Positions 45,823 through 57,369 of a stretch of DNA of 64,000 bases are shown here, in pieces. The DNA is taken from contig JADFUC010001385.1 in the NCBI GenBank assembly GCA_019722365.1, positions 1-64,000 on the forward strand, given 5' to 3'. Position 1 is the first letter of the stretch, and every line of letters begins with the position of its first letter. Source of the stretch: Lithospermum erythrorhizon. Lineage: Eukaryota > Streptophyta > Magnoliopsida > Boraginales > Boraginaceae. A program made the position numbers and the translations under genes. The notes under the pieces were generated by a model. The model was given only the letters and a program-made list of their open reading frames with translations. It was not told where the DNA came from and did no database searches.

Positions 45823-45901
45823 TTGTGATATGTTTGATATGATTTGATTAGTCTTACTAAAATTCCGTCAAGATGCATCTTCTTTTCGGAGCTTTCGTCC
45901 T

Positions 45902-45975
45902 ATAAGAACTCCATTAGCGTGCTTGACATTCAATTCTAGGATGGGTGACCGGCTACAGGAAGTTTCTCGGTGAGC
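45902..45975 (+). ncRNA. 5S-rRNA-derived segment in Cassandra LTR 1
   Basis: The order agaactccattagcgtgctt, then gacattcaattct, then aggatgggtgacc follows plant 5S rRNA (CAGAACTCCGAAGTTAAGCGTGCTTGG...TACTAGGATGGGTGACC). The C-box region is intact, while the A-box/intermediate part has lost several bases. It is a retroelement promoter, not a functional 5S gene. Confidence 0.85.
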
Positions 45976-46078
45976 ACGTGAGTGAGAATGGCGTCTTTGG
46001 AAGGTAAATGGTGGTTTGTGAGGCCCGATCCATCAAATCTAATAACGCACCGACCGATGCGCGGGCAGGCGTTACAAA

Positions 46079-46089
46079 TGGTATCGAGC
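46079..46089 (+). other. Primer binding site of Cassandra
   Basis: tggtatcgagc differs by one missing base from TGGTATCAGAGC, complementary to initiator-Met tRNA. It begins two bases after the LTR end. Confidence 0.8.
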
Positions 46090-46348
46090 AAAGCCACCAG
46101 GCCAGCCAGAGACTAAATGATATGCGGGCAAGTGCGGGACACCTCTTGGTAGAGTAGGGCCACCTCTGAATCTCGCACGGATTAGATACGGTCTTGGATG
46201 TGTTGTGGATCAACGAGGAATGAGGAATTTAAGTGAGTTTATGTCCGACCCAAAAATGTGTGTGTGTGTGGTAGTATTGATTGTGATATGTTTAGATATG
46301 ATTTGATTGGTACTACTGCATGCCGTGAATCATCTTCTTTTTGGGAAG

Positions 46349-46430
46349 CTCACATCCTATAAGAAGCTGAATGTTTAAAGGCGTCAGGCATGGGGTAACT
46401 AGGATGGGTGACCCATTGGGAAGTTTCTGG
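46349..46430 (+). ncRNA. 5S-rRNA-derived segment in Cassandra LTR 2
   Basis: The C-box aggatgggtgacc (46401-46413) followed by 'cattgggaagtttctgggtg' matches the 5S 3' half. The A-box part is more eroded than in LTR 1. Confidence 0.8.
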
Positions 46431-46538
46431 GTGAACGCGTGAGTGGACAAACGTCTTTGGAAAGGCCGTGGTGGTTTGTGAGGCCGGTCGTCAAATCCTA
46501 ATACTTGCGCCGGCCAGTGCGCCGAGGCAGGCGTTACA

Positions 46539-47262
46539 CATATGGTCCACGATATCGTGGGCTCGATTTTCACTTCTTTCCAAATCTTAAAAGCATAACT
46601 CGAGGAGAGAAATCCCATTAAAACACTTTTAGCCACTTTAACTAAAGCTTCAAGTCTATCCATTGTGATCATCATATTTCTTTTTGTACATCTTTGTGCC
46701 ATGCTTGAATGTTATTTGTGTAGGTTTTATTCTCTACAAATTTTTTACACTAACTTTCGAACAATATATTTCTTATCTCTACTTGGACTGACACCTTTAG
46801 TTTCGACATCTCACCCATAAAGAGCTTAAGGTGACATTTCGATCTTTATATACGAAACTATTATTATAAGCAAACTCCATTTTTGGTAATTCATCATCTC
46901 AATGACTAGAAAAATCTAATACACAAGCACTGCAACATATCCTCCAGTGTTTGAATTGTTCTCTCCGACTGACCATTTGATTGGGGGTGAAACGAAGTAC
47001 TTAGATTGACCCTCGAACCCATCGGTTCTTGAAAACCTTTCCAAAATCCTAAAAATTGAATCTAAGCGTCTAGGTATGTCACAATGATTTTGATACTCCG
47101 TAAGTTAATACAATCGATCGACATATAACTTTTAACTAGCTGTTGGGAACCATAGGTAGATCTTATTGGAATAAAATGAGCTGAATTCGAAAGCCTAACA
47201 ACTATCATCCATGTACCATCGTTCCTCTTAAATGTTCTTGGTAGTCCAAAAGCCAAAATCAT
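46539..47262 (-). pseudogene. Gypsy integrase core and C-terminal start
   Basis: The minus strand gives HFIPIRSTYGSQQLVKSYMS near 47130-47190, then HPQSNGQSERTIQTLEDML near 46930-46990 and a worn FGKK..SPRYRGPY just before the Cassandra junction. These correspond to the core SAHFLPI, H.QTDGQSERT and LSPRYIGPFEI. Frames shift between blocks. Confidence 0.85.
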
Positions 47263-47599
47263 GGTAATGTATTTTCATGTCCCTTCCCGAGGTGGAAGGG
47301 GTTGTAATAACCTTGCTGGATGTTTATGTTCAATTTTTACCTGTTGGCAAGTCAAACACTTAGCTACGAATTCAGCAATTTCTCTTTTCATTTTTGGCTA
47401 ATAATATATTCTCAGAATCACATTACATCTTAGTACAACATACTATATGGAGCATTATGGGCTTCTTCAATAATTTCTCTTCAATTCGTAGTGGTGCAAT
47501 GTGCATACATTGTAAATTTCATCATCTTTGATTGCAAGATGATGCGCTCTATTCTTTACTCCCTCAATTATCTTTTGTACCTTTTCATCTTTTTGTTGT

Positions 47600-48170
47600 G
47601 ATTATAAGATTTGATCAAGAAGAATCGGTCTAAATCTTATTTGTGCCAAAAGATTTCCATTCACTCCAACTCCGAGATTAACACGATTCTTTTCGAATTC
47701 GACTAATGGTTCTTGACTATGTTTGTAATGTAGAAAATTTTCGTTTTCCAGTGCCAATACATCAACAACTATATTGGCTTTACGGATAATATTTAATAGA
47801 ACAATCATAATCAACGATAAATTCCATCCATCTCCTTTCATAATTCAAAATCTTTGTGTACTCAGTATTTCAGCTCTTATGATCGGTAAAAATTTGACAT
47901 GTCACTCACATACAAGTAATGTCTCCAAATCACCAGAACAAAGACAATAGCATCCAATTCGGATCATGTGTTGGGTAATTCGTTACCGCTAGTTCTCCAA
48001 ATTTATAAATGAAATTACATAGGCATCGCTCGACCATTCTGCATTAAAACACACCCCAAACCTTGATGAGAGGCATCGTTGTAAATGATGTAACCCTCTC
48101 AATCTGACGGAAGAGTTAAAATTGGAGCAGAAGTTAGCTTTTCCTTTAATACATTAAAACAATGCTCACA
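47600..48170 (-). pseudogene. Gypsy RNase H remnant
   Basis: The minus strand reads EGYIIYNDASHQGLGCVLMQ near 48030-48095, matching the RNase H opening F.V.TDAS..GLG.VL.Q. Later blocks include a worn 'IWRHYL' and an N.VADALSR-like 'NIVVDVLALENEN' at about 47745-47785. Confidence 0.8.
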
Positions 48171-48239
48171 ATCATCACTCCATACAAATGATACACTCTT
48201 CAGTCTAATTGATTGATGGTGTTTACCTTGATTGAAATA

Positions 48240-48850
48240 TTTATGAACCGTCATAGTATCGGCCCGGCTTAAAACTTTTCACTTAGTAACAACGGTTGGT
48301 CGCTCCCAATTCCTCACAGCTTCTATCTTTTGAGGATCAACACTAATAGAGCACCACTCGAAATCCACAAGACCCCAAAAATTGCACTTTCTCCAACCAG
48401 AACTCACACTTAGAAAATTTAGCAAATAATTGATTTCTCCTTAAAGTCTCCAAAATAATTCTTAAATACTCATTAATTTCTTTAACGCTATGTGAATAGA
48501 CTAAGAAATATCATCAATGAACGCCACTACAAATTTATCCAAACAAAGATGAAATACCCGATTCATTAAATCCAAAAAAGTTGTAGGGGCATTCGTTAAT
48601 CCAAATGGCATCACTAAAAACACATAGTGTCCATATCTGGTCCTAAATGCTTATTTCAGAACATCTTCATCCATAATTTTCAACTGATGGTACCTTGATC
48701 TCAGATCAATCTTATAAAATATATGAGCACCTCTTAAATGGTCAAACAAATCATCAGTGCAGGTAAAGGATATCAATTTCGAATAATTCTGCCGTTAATT
48801 TGTTAGTATGTCTGAGACTCAAAGTTTCATCTTTCTGTTTAACAGACAAC
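48240..48850 (-). pseudogene. Gypsy reverse transcriptase remnant
   Basis: Blocks on the minus strand are a worn FVKKKDET region near 48815-48850, [13 protein letters not shown] near 48680-48715, [20 protein letters not shown] near 48590-48650, and VVAFIDDIS near 48505-48535 with both catalytic aspartates. The downstream thumb/connection follows to about 48240. The upstream RT start is cut at about 48890. Confidence 0.85.
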
Positions 48851-48889
48851 AAATTGATGATTTGTGATAAAACACCAAATTCATACATC

Positions 48890-49720
48890 CCGGATCTTCA
48901 AAATGATATAAATTAATCTAAAATTCATATAATGACTTATATGAATACGAGAGTACTGAAATTCCGGCGGAAGTCTATCTCCAAATCTTTCACAGAAAAC
49001 TCCTTTGAATTCCATCGTTAAGCACTTTCCAAATGTAATGTCTCTAGTTTGTCCACACCGGGAGAGGTTGAATCCCTCTCGATTAAATGCAGCCCCAGAA
49101 CATGGATTGAATTGGATGAAAAATCAAGAGAAGAATTTTCAATTATTTCCCTTGAATGTTCGGCCATTAGAAAGGGAGGAGGCTAGCTTCTGTTTTCATT
49201 TCATAAAAATTATGATGAAAACCTAATAAGCAACATATGGAGCGAACCCTAAAAGCCTGACGAATAAGCAATAGGCGAGGCGGGTTAAATTTAATTAAAC
49301 TTTTAAGTAAAATCAAACACAAATAAGTTGTCAATAGTAACTAACAAGTTACTAACAAGCTCAACTAACTATCGAATTAATTTAATTGACTAATTAATTA
49401 ATTTGGATTCATCAATTTATATTTTTACATTATCGATGTAAAATCCCGTCGAGAATATTAAATTAGATTACAATCATTTCAATTTAGCAAATGTAGTTTA
49501 ATTTCGTACATGAAATATAATTGACGTCAATGTATGTGTGTGACGCCGAAGGCTCGGATAATAGTAGAAGTTGTATAGTAATAATCGACTAATTACTATT
49601 ATTATAACGATTAATGAGTAATATCTATGATCATTTCATGGCAACAAATTATCATGAGAATCCCTCCCACAATTGCGCGGGCATAATAAAGGAATCAATT
49701 TTATTGATTTCCATAAGCGC
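48890..49720. repeat. LTR-like repeat, second copy of 4438-5324 family
   Basis: It aligns in the same orientation with 4438-5324: 'gcggaagtc', 'ctcctttgaattcca', 'gtttgtccacacc', 'aagttactaacaagc', 'ttacattatcgatgtaaaa', and the end 'tgatttcca'. It interrupts or truncates the RT of the gypsy element on its left. The ends are approximate. Confidence 0.5.
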
Positions 49721-51500
49721 ATCCTCGATTTGACTTTAGTTTCTCATTTCAACCGCGCCCAGGGAAGATGGTCGGTCTGACCTTTCTTCAAAAACTACGG
49801 CGCAACTAATCTTTGAAATAAGCAGAGGAAGTATTTTGATCACCAAAAAATGAATTTGTTAACCCCGGACTAGAAATCGCATGATCTCCGCCACGATGGC
49901 AATCAATCATGACATGATATTTTCGACCAATCCATGCAAAAATAATATTTAAAGTCCATTGTATTTCAAGCGAGCAATTCACATCACATTTGATTTTCTA
50001 TACCAAAGGATAATTTCTAAGTATTCCGGAAATCAAGAGCAGACTTTTCTCTTTGGAGTATCAAACACATGGGAAGGAAAGATTTTCGAGATAGAGAATA
50101 TGATGAAAAGGAATGTGCTCTGAGATGAAATAAAACTTCTTCTTTCCCAATTAGGTAAAATTTTACCTTAACAATTTTTAGGTGAATTTTGACTCTGCGT
50201 AATTGTGAATATCTACAATTGACACAGCACGCTACTTGCAGGCTCAGTTCTGATTTCTCGGCCTCAAAGACGTCCATGCGTCCACCAAAATCCCTCAACA
50301 AATTGGGTGGCTTTAAGTACTAAAACTACTAAGCGACAGTATGTAATAGAGTTGACATAAAAAATAACTACATCAGGGGACATTTGTCTTTATGATGCAT
50401 GACTACTAGCATCGGAGTATCATCATAACAAATACTCCTTCTGTGAACACATGAGATCCTCAGAAGACCTAGTAGTGTCGATTTAGTGTCTTGTGAATCT
50501 GTGAGCTAAGTGTGAAGTTTGGCAGACTTTAGCTTGACTCTGAGAAAATACATGACTTTGTTGTATTGAATTGTCCTTGAGCTCCATAATTTGTTGCCCA
50601 TGTCCTAGATATATATTGGTTTCCTTTTTGTGTCTCTCTCTGATGCAAAATTCTTGTGTTTCCTTTTCCATTGTAATCTGACATTATACTTGAAAAAGTC
50701 ATTAATGTCTAGAATATACGATTGCCATTCAATGCGGAATGGCCGAATCTTTTTGTTCACCCCGATATGCAAATGGGAAGCAACCCAGCGAGTTTATTGA
50801 CCTCTTTGGAGGTCTGCCTAATTATCCAAGTCCCACAATTGATTTAATTATAAATTAATTCTTGCTTCATCTTCTCACAAATGCTCCAGTCAATGGGCTT
50901 TTGTCAACGACAGTTAAGATGGACCATGTTTACTTGATCACGTCTTTCTCCATTGAGTAGTAAACTTCATCTTGGCTCACACTCATGCCATAGGTTCAAA
51001 TATGATTCCAAATCTTTGAATGATTCAGTTGGAGTGCCTTGAGAAAATTTGGTGAATTTTCTTGGCTTGATGGCTTGTGTTACTTTATGTTGTGTTCTAC
51101 CACACTAGGTGATCGCTTGCTTGACTTGTGGATTTACAAAGGAGCAACAGCAATTTATACTAGCCGGTATAGAATTAATAAAGTTGAGTTTACATTTTCT
51201 TGGATGCTTGTGCTTTTAATTATTGCTTTCTGTCTTGATTCTTGGCATCATATAATTACTTCCTTGACATGTCTTTAACTCTTTCGACTTAGGATGTCAT
51301 GAAGGAAGAAGAAACAATTCAACTCAAACAATGAGCTCATGAAATGGTTGAACCTCGACCCAGCTACAACTCATAAAATCATAAACTGACACATAACTTT
51401 GACTCCACAGAAATTAAACTAGCCTCTAATACAAAATTTAGCACTTGAACCGCCCCCGGCCGGATCACCCAAGAATAAGATAGTTAGTAATCTCTACATC
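49720..51500. other. Unassigned region
   Basis: Minus-strand frames at 50017-50301 and 50483-50671 and a plus frame at 51039-51278 are open, but none carries a motif I recognise. All are short and in AT-moderate sequence. No repeat boundary was found. Confidence 0.3.
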
Positions 51501-51509
51501 GAGTCTTTT

Positions 51510-51700
51510 ATTATTTTTGGCTGATAAAATAATTAAAAATTATAATAATTAACTTAATTATTTTAAACTAAATTTTAAATAATATATTGAAATCTGATAT
51601 TTATTCTTATAATTGAAAATTATAATTTGATTTATTTTGGTTTTTAATAAAATAATAATAAAAAATACGAAATAAATAATTACATAAATAAAATATAACA
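51510..51700 (-). repeat. LTR fragment related to 44395-44994
   Basis: It shares 'aaatctgatatttattcttataattgaaa', then 'aataaataattacataaataaaatataaca' with the gypsy LTR. It is followed by the same internal sequence (tc..c..aaatcaacttagtattttaaactc) to about 51730, so it is the LTR edge and pre-LTR region of a second copy. Confidence 0.65.
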
Positions 51701-52265
51701 TCCACTAAATCAACTTAGTATTTTAAACTCGATCTGGTATGGTATTTGTCTATACGCTAGGATATCTGGGTTGGTATAGTATTTCTCTATGGACACATTA
51801 TTTTTATTGTAATTTTTTTATATTATATTTAAATGTTAATTTAGTCAGTATCCGTTCAAAAAATATAAACATTAATTGAAAGAAATCAAAGAGAGCGTGT
51901 AAGTTTTCATTGCTTTAAGATGTTCAATTAAACATAAAAAAATATATCAAATATTTGAGTAGGGTTGCGTGTAGATTGCATCGCACGTTTCCTTTACTAG
52001 TATAAAATAAAGTGTGGTATGTTTCTTGTTATTTAAATCTTTAACTACATGTCTTTATAAAATGACACTAATAGTAATTAATATTTTTCATAGATATCTA
52101 ATCTAATATCATATCTAATCTAATGTCTAATATAAATAAAAGTCTGAATTCTTCCATTTTCTTCCTTTTCACATTATTAAATCCTAAATTATTATTCTCT
52201 CTAGAAATTATGCAAAAATATAGTTTCATAAGATATAGTATGAGATATAGTTTCATATAGAGCGT

Positions 52266-52309
52266 GTAGTAGTAGTAATAGTAGTAATAATAATAATAAG
52301 AATAATAAT
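52266..52309. repeat. (TAG/TAA)n microsatellite
   Basis: Mixed gta/ata trinucleotide run of 44 bases. Confidence 0.9.
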
Positions 52310-52369
52310 GGACCACTTATTTGTTGAGTAGTTTGCTTTTGGAAGCTTACTTGTTATGAAAAAAGTAGA

Positions 52370-52587
52370 TAGATGATAATGGAGTTCGATTACAATAAAT
52401 CCAGGCCAAACGTAAATGGCCAATCAGGTTTGACAATTTTATTATTATTGGTGATTCCAACACCACCAACGCCAACAGATTATTGATCTCTAAATATAAA
52501 AGATACGTTTTTGGTGATCTTAAAGGATACATATCAATAAATATTTCCATTAAATTAGTTTAATAAATATTTTTTTTGAAATATTAA

Positions 52588-52634
<47 letters not shown>

Positions 52635-52890
52635 TCAATCTTATTTCTTGAGAAAATTGCTTTAGCAAGTTTTTTCATTATTTAAGAAGTAGGTAGATGA
52701 TAATGGAGTTCGACTACAACAAAACATGGCCAAATGAAAATGATCGGTGGGTTGAATATCTGGCCATTATTGCGTCAGCCTTTTGACAAGATTGATCGTT
52801 TCAATAATAAAGAATGTTTTATGTGATGATGATAGATATATATTCAATAAATATTTTATTAAATTAGTTTAATAAGTATTTATTTAAACT
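52370..52890. repeat. Diverged duplication, ~324-bp spacing
   Basis: The block tagatgataatggagttcga starts at 52370 and 52694. Further shared blocks are 'ggccaaa', 'caataaatattt' and 'attaaattagtttaataa'. A (TAA)n run lies between the copies. Confidence 0.65.
52591..52633. repeat. (TAA)14 microsatellite
   Basis: An uninterrupted taa run of 43 bases. Confidence 0.95.
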
Positions 52891-52899
52891 TATCAAATA

Positions 52900-55800
52900 A
52901 TTATTTTTATTAAGCTCATTAAATAAAAATATTTATACACTGAAGTACAATGTAGTGAAAATACACTTCTAATCAAACTAAAATATAAAAAATTTAAGTG
53001 AAGATCCACTATTGACCTCTTTGAAAAAAAGAAAAAATATAAAATTAAAATAATAACATATAAATAATACGTATATAATTAAATTTTATTTTCATAAGTA
53101 TGTATAAAACCATACTACTAATAAGTTATTCTACTCCATATAATTTGAAAATTAATTACAAAATAAAATTGCCAAAGAAATTAACTATATGTATTTGAAA
53201 AATCACAACCCAAATAAGAGTTACGGTTGAATATTCGATTTAAGAGTAGTTATGCCAATATAGGTCAGACCATTTTAAAAGTCCGTGTTCTTTTAATGTT
53301 TCACCACTTGATCGGTTAGAGATGTAAATCTTTTTATGATCTCATCATAGTGAAATTTACAATATAAATAAAAAAGTTGAATATAAATCTTTCTACAACA
53401 TGATAAATTAAAATTGTGCTACAAATATTAAATTATTTATTAAATTGAGTCCTAATTGTATTCTTAAAGCGATAATGAATTGTGAAATATTTATAAATGG
53501 TTTCGTATTTTAATGACATGACCAACTTATACACATCAATTTAACTAATATCATACACTATATTTTTGAAACTATATTTTACTAAAAAGAAAATTTTATT
53601 ATCAACAAGTGGAGTACCGAAATCATTTTCTTAATACTATCATTATAGATATCAGGTCCCGTTAGCTTGACGAATTAACGAGGTTCTAAAATATGCTAAT
53701 ATGATTAATGTGTTATGTAATAATTTTTTCTTTTCTTTTCTTTTCTTAGTTTGATGAAAAGAGAGAAGAATTTTAAATCAAGATCTATTTGCTGGTATAT
53801 CATACCTCATCAAAAGCTCAAAGGCCCTTTCACTAATATGGAAGATCTTGGGCTACTCTCTTTATTACCAATTGGTTTTAGAGTGGAAACCCATATATGT
53901 TTATCATATAAATGTAGTCATACATTTATAAAGACGTTAATATTCAAATTTGAATTAAGATAAACAAATTAATTTTGGAAATTGTAATAATTATATAAAA
54001 GTAAATATATTAATATGAATTTATGTGAGAATATATTTTGAGGTTAGTTTAAGATTAAAAGGAAAAATGGGTCTTCTAGTTAAGAAAACAAAATTGTAAC
54101 GATATAAATGGTAATTTGCATCAAAACTAAACCTAAGCCTATATCCAGAAACATGTAACCAGCCCCCTCCCCACATTACTGACTCATGTAGCCCACACCC
54201 AATCTCACGTATGAGTGCAGCCACGAACCTCTCGAATCGCAGCAGTAGCTTTCCACTCTGTAGTGAATCCGGCCCCATTTCCACTTCTCGACCAACCTAG
54301 TGCAACCCCTGTTCCTTGGTGAAAAATATGGACGAAGGACCCTTGTTAATTAAAAGTTTTGGATAAGCTTTAATTTTAATCTTAATCGATTATATTGTTT
54401 TGGGTTAGTTCATATGATTTGTGTTAGAAGAGACATTCTACTTAATTGATTAATATGGGTTAAGTTGGATGATGATTTTGTTAAGATTTTTTAGGGTAAT
54501 ATCATAGATTTGATTTAAGAATAATAAAAGTATATTCAATTTAAGGGTTGAAATTAAAGGTATTGTTAATATTAGATTTTAATATATCGGATGGTAGTTC
54601 ATAATTTTTGGTGTTATATTACAAGATAGCGATGTTTGCAACGAAGAATATCAAGTTGAGGTCTGTAAGAATTAGATGATACAGGCTCGATATGAAATCA
54701 ACATTAATGCTTTGTATTCGTTGTTTTGCTTAGACTTAGGACTGATCAATCGGATTTGGAGATCTGCACTAGTTAGAATTTCTATTTGAGGTGAGTGGTT
54801 GTACCTGTCTAGTTATTTTTATATCTAAAAATATATTTAACTGAAACTATGTTTTTAACGGTTTTTGGAAAGAAATAATACTTTTCGAAATACTTATTTT
54901 GAGTTATGATATCTACTTTTAAATGATACTATATATATTTTTTCTAAATTGGTCAAGCATGAAAGTTATTTATGAAATGTGATATTTTTGAGTTGTGTGT
55001 GTGATATAGGTACATTGATGGGATATTTTGAGCTGTTTTATATACATTTATAAGCAATATCGACGCGATGTGTTAAATTATTTATATATGTGTTATGGGC
55101 ACATGGATGCAATATTTTGATTATGTTTTTGTGGAGATTATTTAGATGTGATTTGGCCTTGATCATTATGAGATCCATTGCCAGCTGGTTATCGATCGAT
55201 ACCTGTGAGTAGTATTATTCTGAACTTCACGTAGGCGCGGTCATCGAGGAAAGTGTGGCTGTAGCCTCATTCTGGAGGTTGGGTAGTTGCCCTTAGGTGA
55301 GGAAACCTACTCCTTGTCCTCAAGTTGTCTATATTCTTAAATGGTGTTCCTAGATAAAGAAAGTTGCAAGCTCAATAAAGGAAATGTTCAAGTTTCCTAT
55401 GTAACTTAAATCTAGTTTTAAATATGTGTTTTGATTATAATCGGGTTCTTGAGCTTAATAAACTCTTTGGCCATAAATATTTTCAAATGATTTGGTTATA
55501 CTATTCTTTATTTGACTTCAGATATTATATATGGCATGTATAAGACCATCTGCATGTGTTATGATTACTTTCATCAGTTATTGATACCAATTTCACCATC
55601 TTTATAGACTAAATGGATTAGATCTAAGGGTACCAACAGATGGGTTGAGACTGTTGTTGTTTTAGTTCAAGTTTTCTTTATTTCCTTTGATTTATTAGAG
55701 TTGTGTTGTTCATAGACTTTATGACTTTAGAAGAGTTGTATATTTTGGAGAGTTATTCTAAGAATTTGGAGTTGTAACTAAGATCATGTTGCCTCAACTT

Positions 55801-56090
55801 TTAGGTACTATATTTTTGAGATATCTTGAGTATATTTAGTATATATTGTGTATGGATGTTTTGACTATGAGGTTAACTAATCTGTTTTATTATTTTGGAG
55901 TTAGTATTGTGTACAAAGTATGCACATTACAGGTTGAAATACAGGTAAGCCTTGCATGCTCTGAGGGAGTGTGCAGCAGTGTGACAACTCTAGGTTCAGG
56001 CTGTTAAAGCACGTGTAACCCTACTGATGTTAAATTCCGGCGAATACCGGCGAAGTATAATGCCGCCGAGGACGGTTACACGTGAGGGAG
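52900..56090. other. AT-rich spacer with LTR-like fragments
   Basis: No gene is recognised. Segments at about 53815-53930 ('atggaagatcttgggctactctc', 'ccaattggttttagagtggaaaccc') and 56113-56220 share a motif common in plant LTR leaders. Sequence around 55150-55330 ('ccagctggttatcgatcgatacc') looks like worn gypsy LTR. Boundaries are not defined. Confidence 0.4.
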
Positions 56091-56260
56091 AGTGTTAAAG
56101 TGACACATCCCACATTGGTAATTGGTGTCATCCAAGGTTAATATATAAGGTCTCAGACAACTCCCTCTATTGCCAATTTGTTTTAGAGTGGAACCTCACA
56201 AATGTTTATCACTTTCATCTGTTGAAACTAATTACCCATTCCTCATGTGTAATTGTTTTT
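56082..56260 (+). repeat. LTR start with polypurine tract
   Basis: gtgagggagag (56082-56092) is followed by tgttaaagtgacacatccca, the typical end of an internal region and start of a + strand LTR. The right end and partner LTR were not found. Confidence 0.45.
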
Positions 56261-56690
56261 GATTTATTATTTGAATAATGTATCTTTTGATGTTAATCTT
56301 ATTATTCAAATTATTTATTTTACTAAAAAATATTACTACATAATTGACATATAGTATTTAAGTTTATGAAAATCATCATTTTTCTTGACTATGTATTAAG
56401 AATAATATATATTAAATAATATAAGTAAGACTAGTCATTAACTAATCCGACATATAGTATTTAAGTTTATGAAAATTTTATTATTCAAATTATTTGTCTG
56501 CTCATTGACTAATCGGACCGGACTATTGCTTATATACATAGGGTTTTATTAGGTTTAATATATGAAACAAAAACCTAAACCTGGGGAGACGATTGCGCCT
56601 CTCCCCCCATCCCTATCAGAATATTAATGTCGCTCGCAAGAACAATGTTCTTGTTATTATTTTATCATCCAACTCATCCGTGTTCTAGTA
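56260..56690. other. AT-rich spacer
   Basis: Contains a short direct repeat (acatatagtatttaagtttatgaaaat) at about 56347-56373 and 56449-56475. Nothing else was seen. Confidence 0.5.
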
Positions 56691-56697
56691 GACTCGA

Positions 56698-56820
56698 ATG
56701 CAAGATTCAACCTCATGGAAGCGGCAATCAGAGGCACTATTCTCGAATGCTTCGAGATTTGTAATTGATGTTCTAGGCTTCGGGAAAGGTTTTGTTGCTG
56801 AGATTTCCGCTGGCATCATT
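56698..56820 (+). other. Candidate exon, unassigned
   Basis: A + strand frame reads QSEALFSNASRFVIDVLGFG, then KGFVAEISAGII, and meets a good donor (gtaagtgtt) at 56821. The balanced composition and donor suggest a coding exon, but the ATG at 56698 follows a stop, no second exon was located, and I do not recognise the family. It could be an isolated exon fragment or chance. Confidence 0.25.
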
Positions 56821-57369
56821 GTAAGTGTTCCAATATATTTAGATCTGAAATATATAATTTGGAAGAATCCTGCTCATATGTTTATTTGATTTTGTCTGCT
56901 ATATAATTTTCCTTCAAACCGCTCTCCCATCTAACTCACTATACCGCTGTAAGCTAATCTAGTTCTTCATCTCGAACCGAAATAGTGGCTCACTGTCACA
57001 AGGGCTTCATCTCGTCCATCTTCGCAGCCTCGTGCCCATTTATTCTGGTGGTCTCTACTTGTCCGCCTGTTACGGATGAAATCTACCTCCTTCGATCGGC
57101 CCCTGGCTTACAATTAATCAGGATTATCATTTTCCCCCGGACCTGCACATTTTCCATGGATCGGATCTTGCATTGTTGGTGGTTATTTTCCTTTTCTTTA
57201 GCGTGTAAGAAATAGAGCCTTACGGCTTTTCATGCACCTGATGTGGACGCTTTCACCTTCCCGGGCATTTCAATCGCTTTCTCCTCGTGTCATCATTACC
57301 CACCTAATCTTTCCCTTCTCTCTCTCTATTCATTACCGTCAATGCTTTGAATTTGAAAAGGCAAGTCCC

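Larger units (their letters stand above)
45780..46538 (+). mobile_element. Cassandra TRIM retrotransposon
   Basis: A 759-bp element with two LTRs of about 297 bp (45780-46076 and about 46242-46538) around a 165-bp non-coding middle. Each LTR carries a 5S-rRNA-like segment with the C-box aggatgggtgacc (45938-45950 and 46401-46413), the defining trait of Cassandra. The first LTR ends gcgttaca and two bases later comes a tggtatcgagc primer site. CATAT duplications flank it. It has no genes and would depend on enzymes of other elements; the Pol III promoter in the LTR is what family knowledge suggests drives it. Confidence 0.9.
44995..48890 (-). mobile_element. Internal region of minus-strand Ty3/gypsy element
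   Basis: Running right to left are RT (48850-48240), RNase H (about 48170-47600), integrase (about 47560-46545) and its C-terminal part (45780-45600), in gypsy order. Stops and shifts are frequent. The C-terminal integrase is interrupted by a Cassandra element. Gag and protease are missing: an LTR-like repeat starts at about 48890 inside RT, and no matching sequence resumes beyond it. Its motifs resemble chromovirus Tekay/Del elements. Confidence 0.85.

Noticed and set aside
45902..46430. Two 5S rRNA-like segments as functional 5S genes
   Set aside because: Only the 3' half of 5S is clear, spacing in the promoter is altered, and both sit in Cassandra LTRs.
50017..50301. 94-residue minus-strand frame as a host gene
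   Set aside because: No recognised domain, no splice or promoter support; left as unassigned.
52098..52316. Tyrosine-rich minus-strand frame
   Set aside because: The tyrosine run is translation of the TAG/TAA microsatellite.
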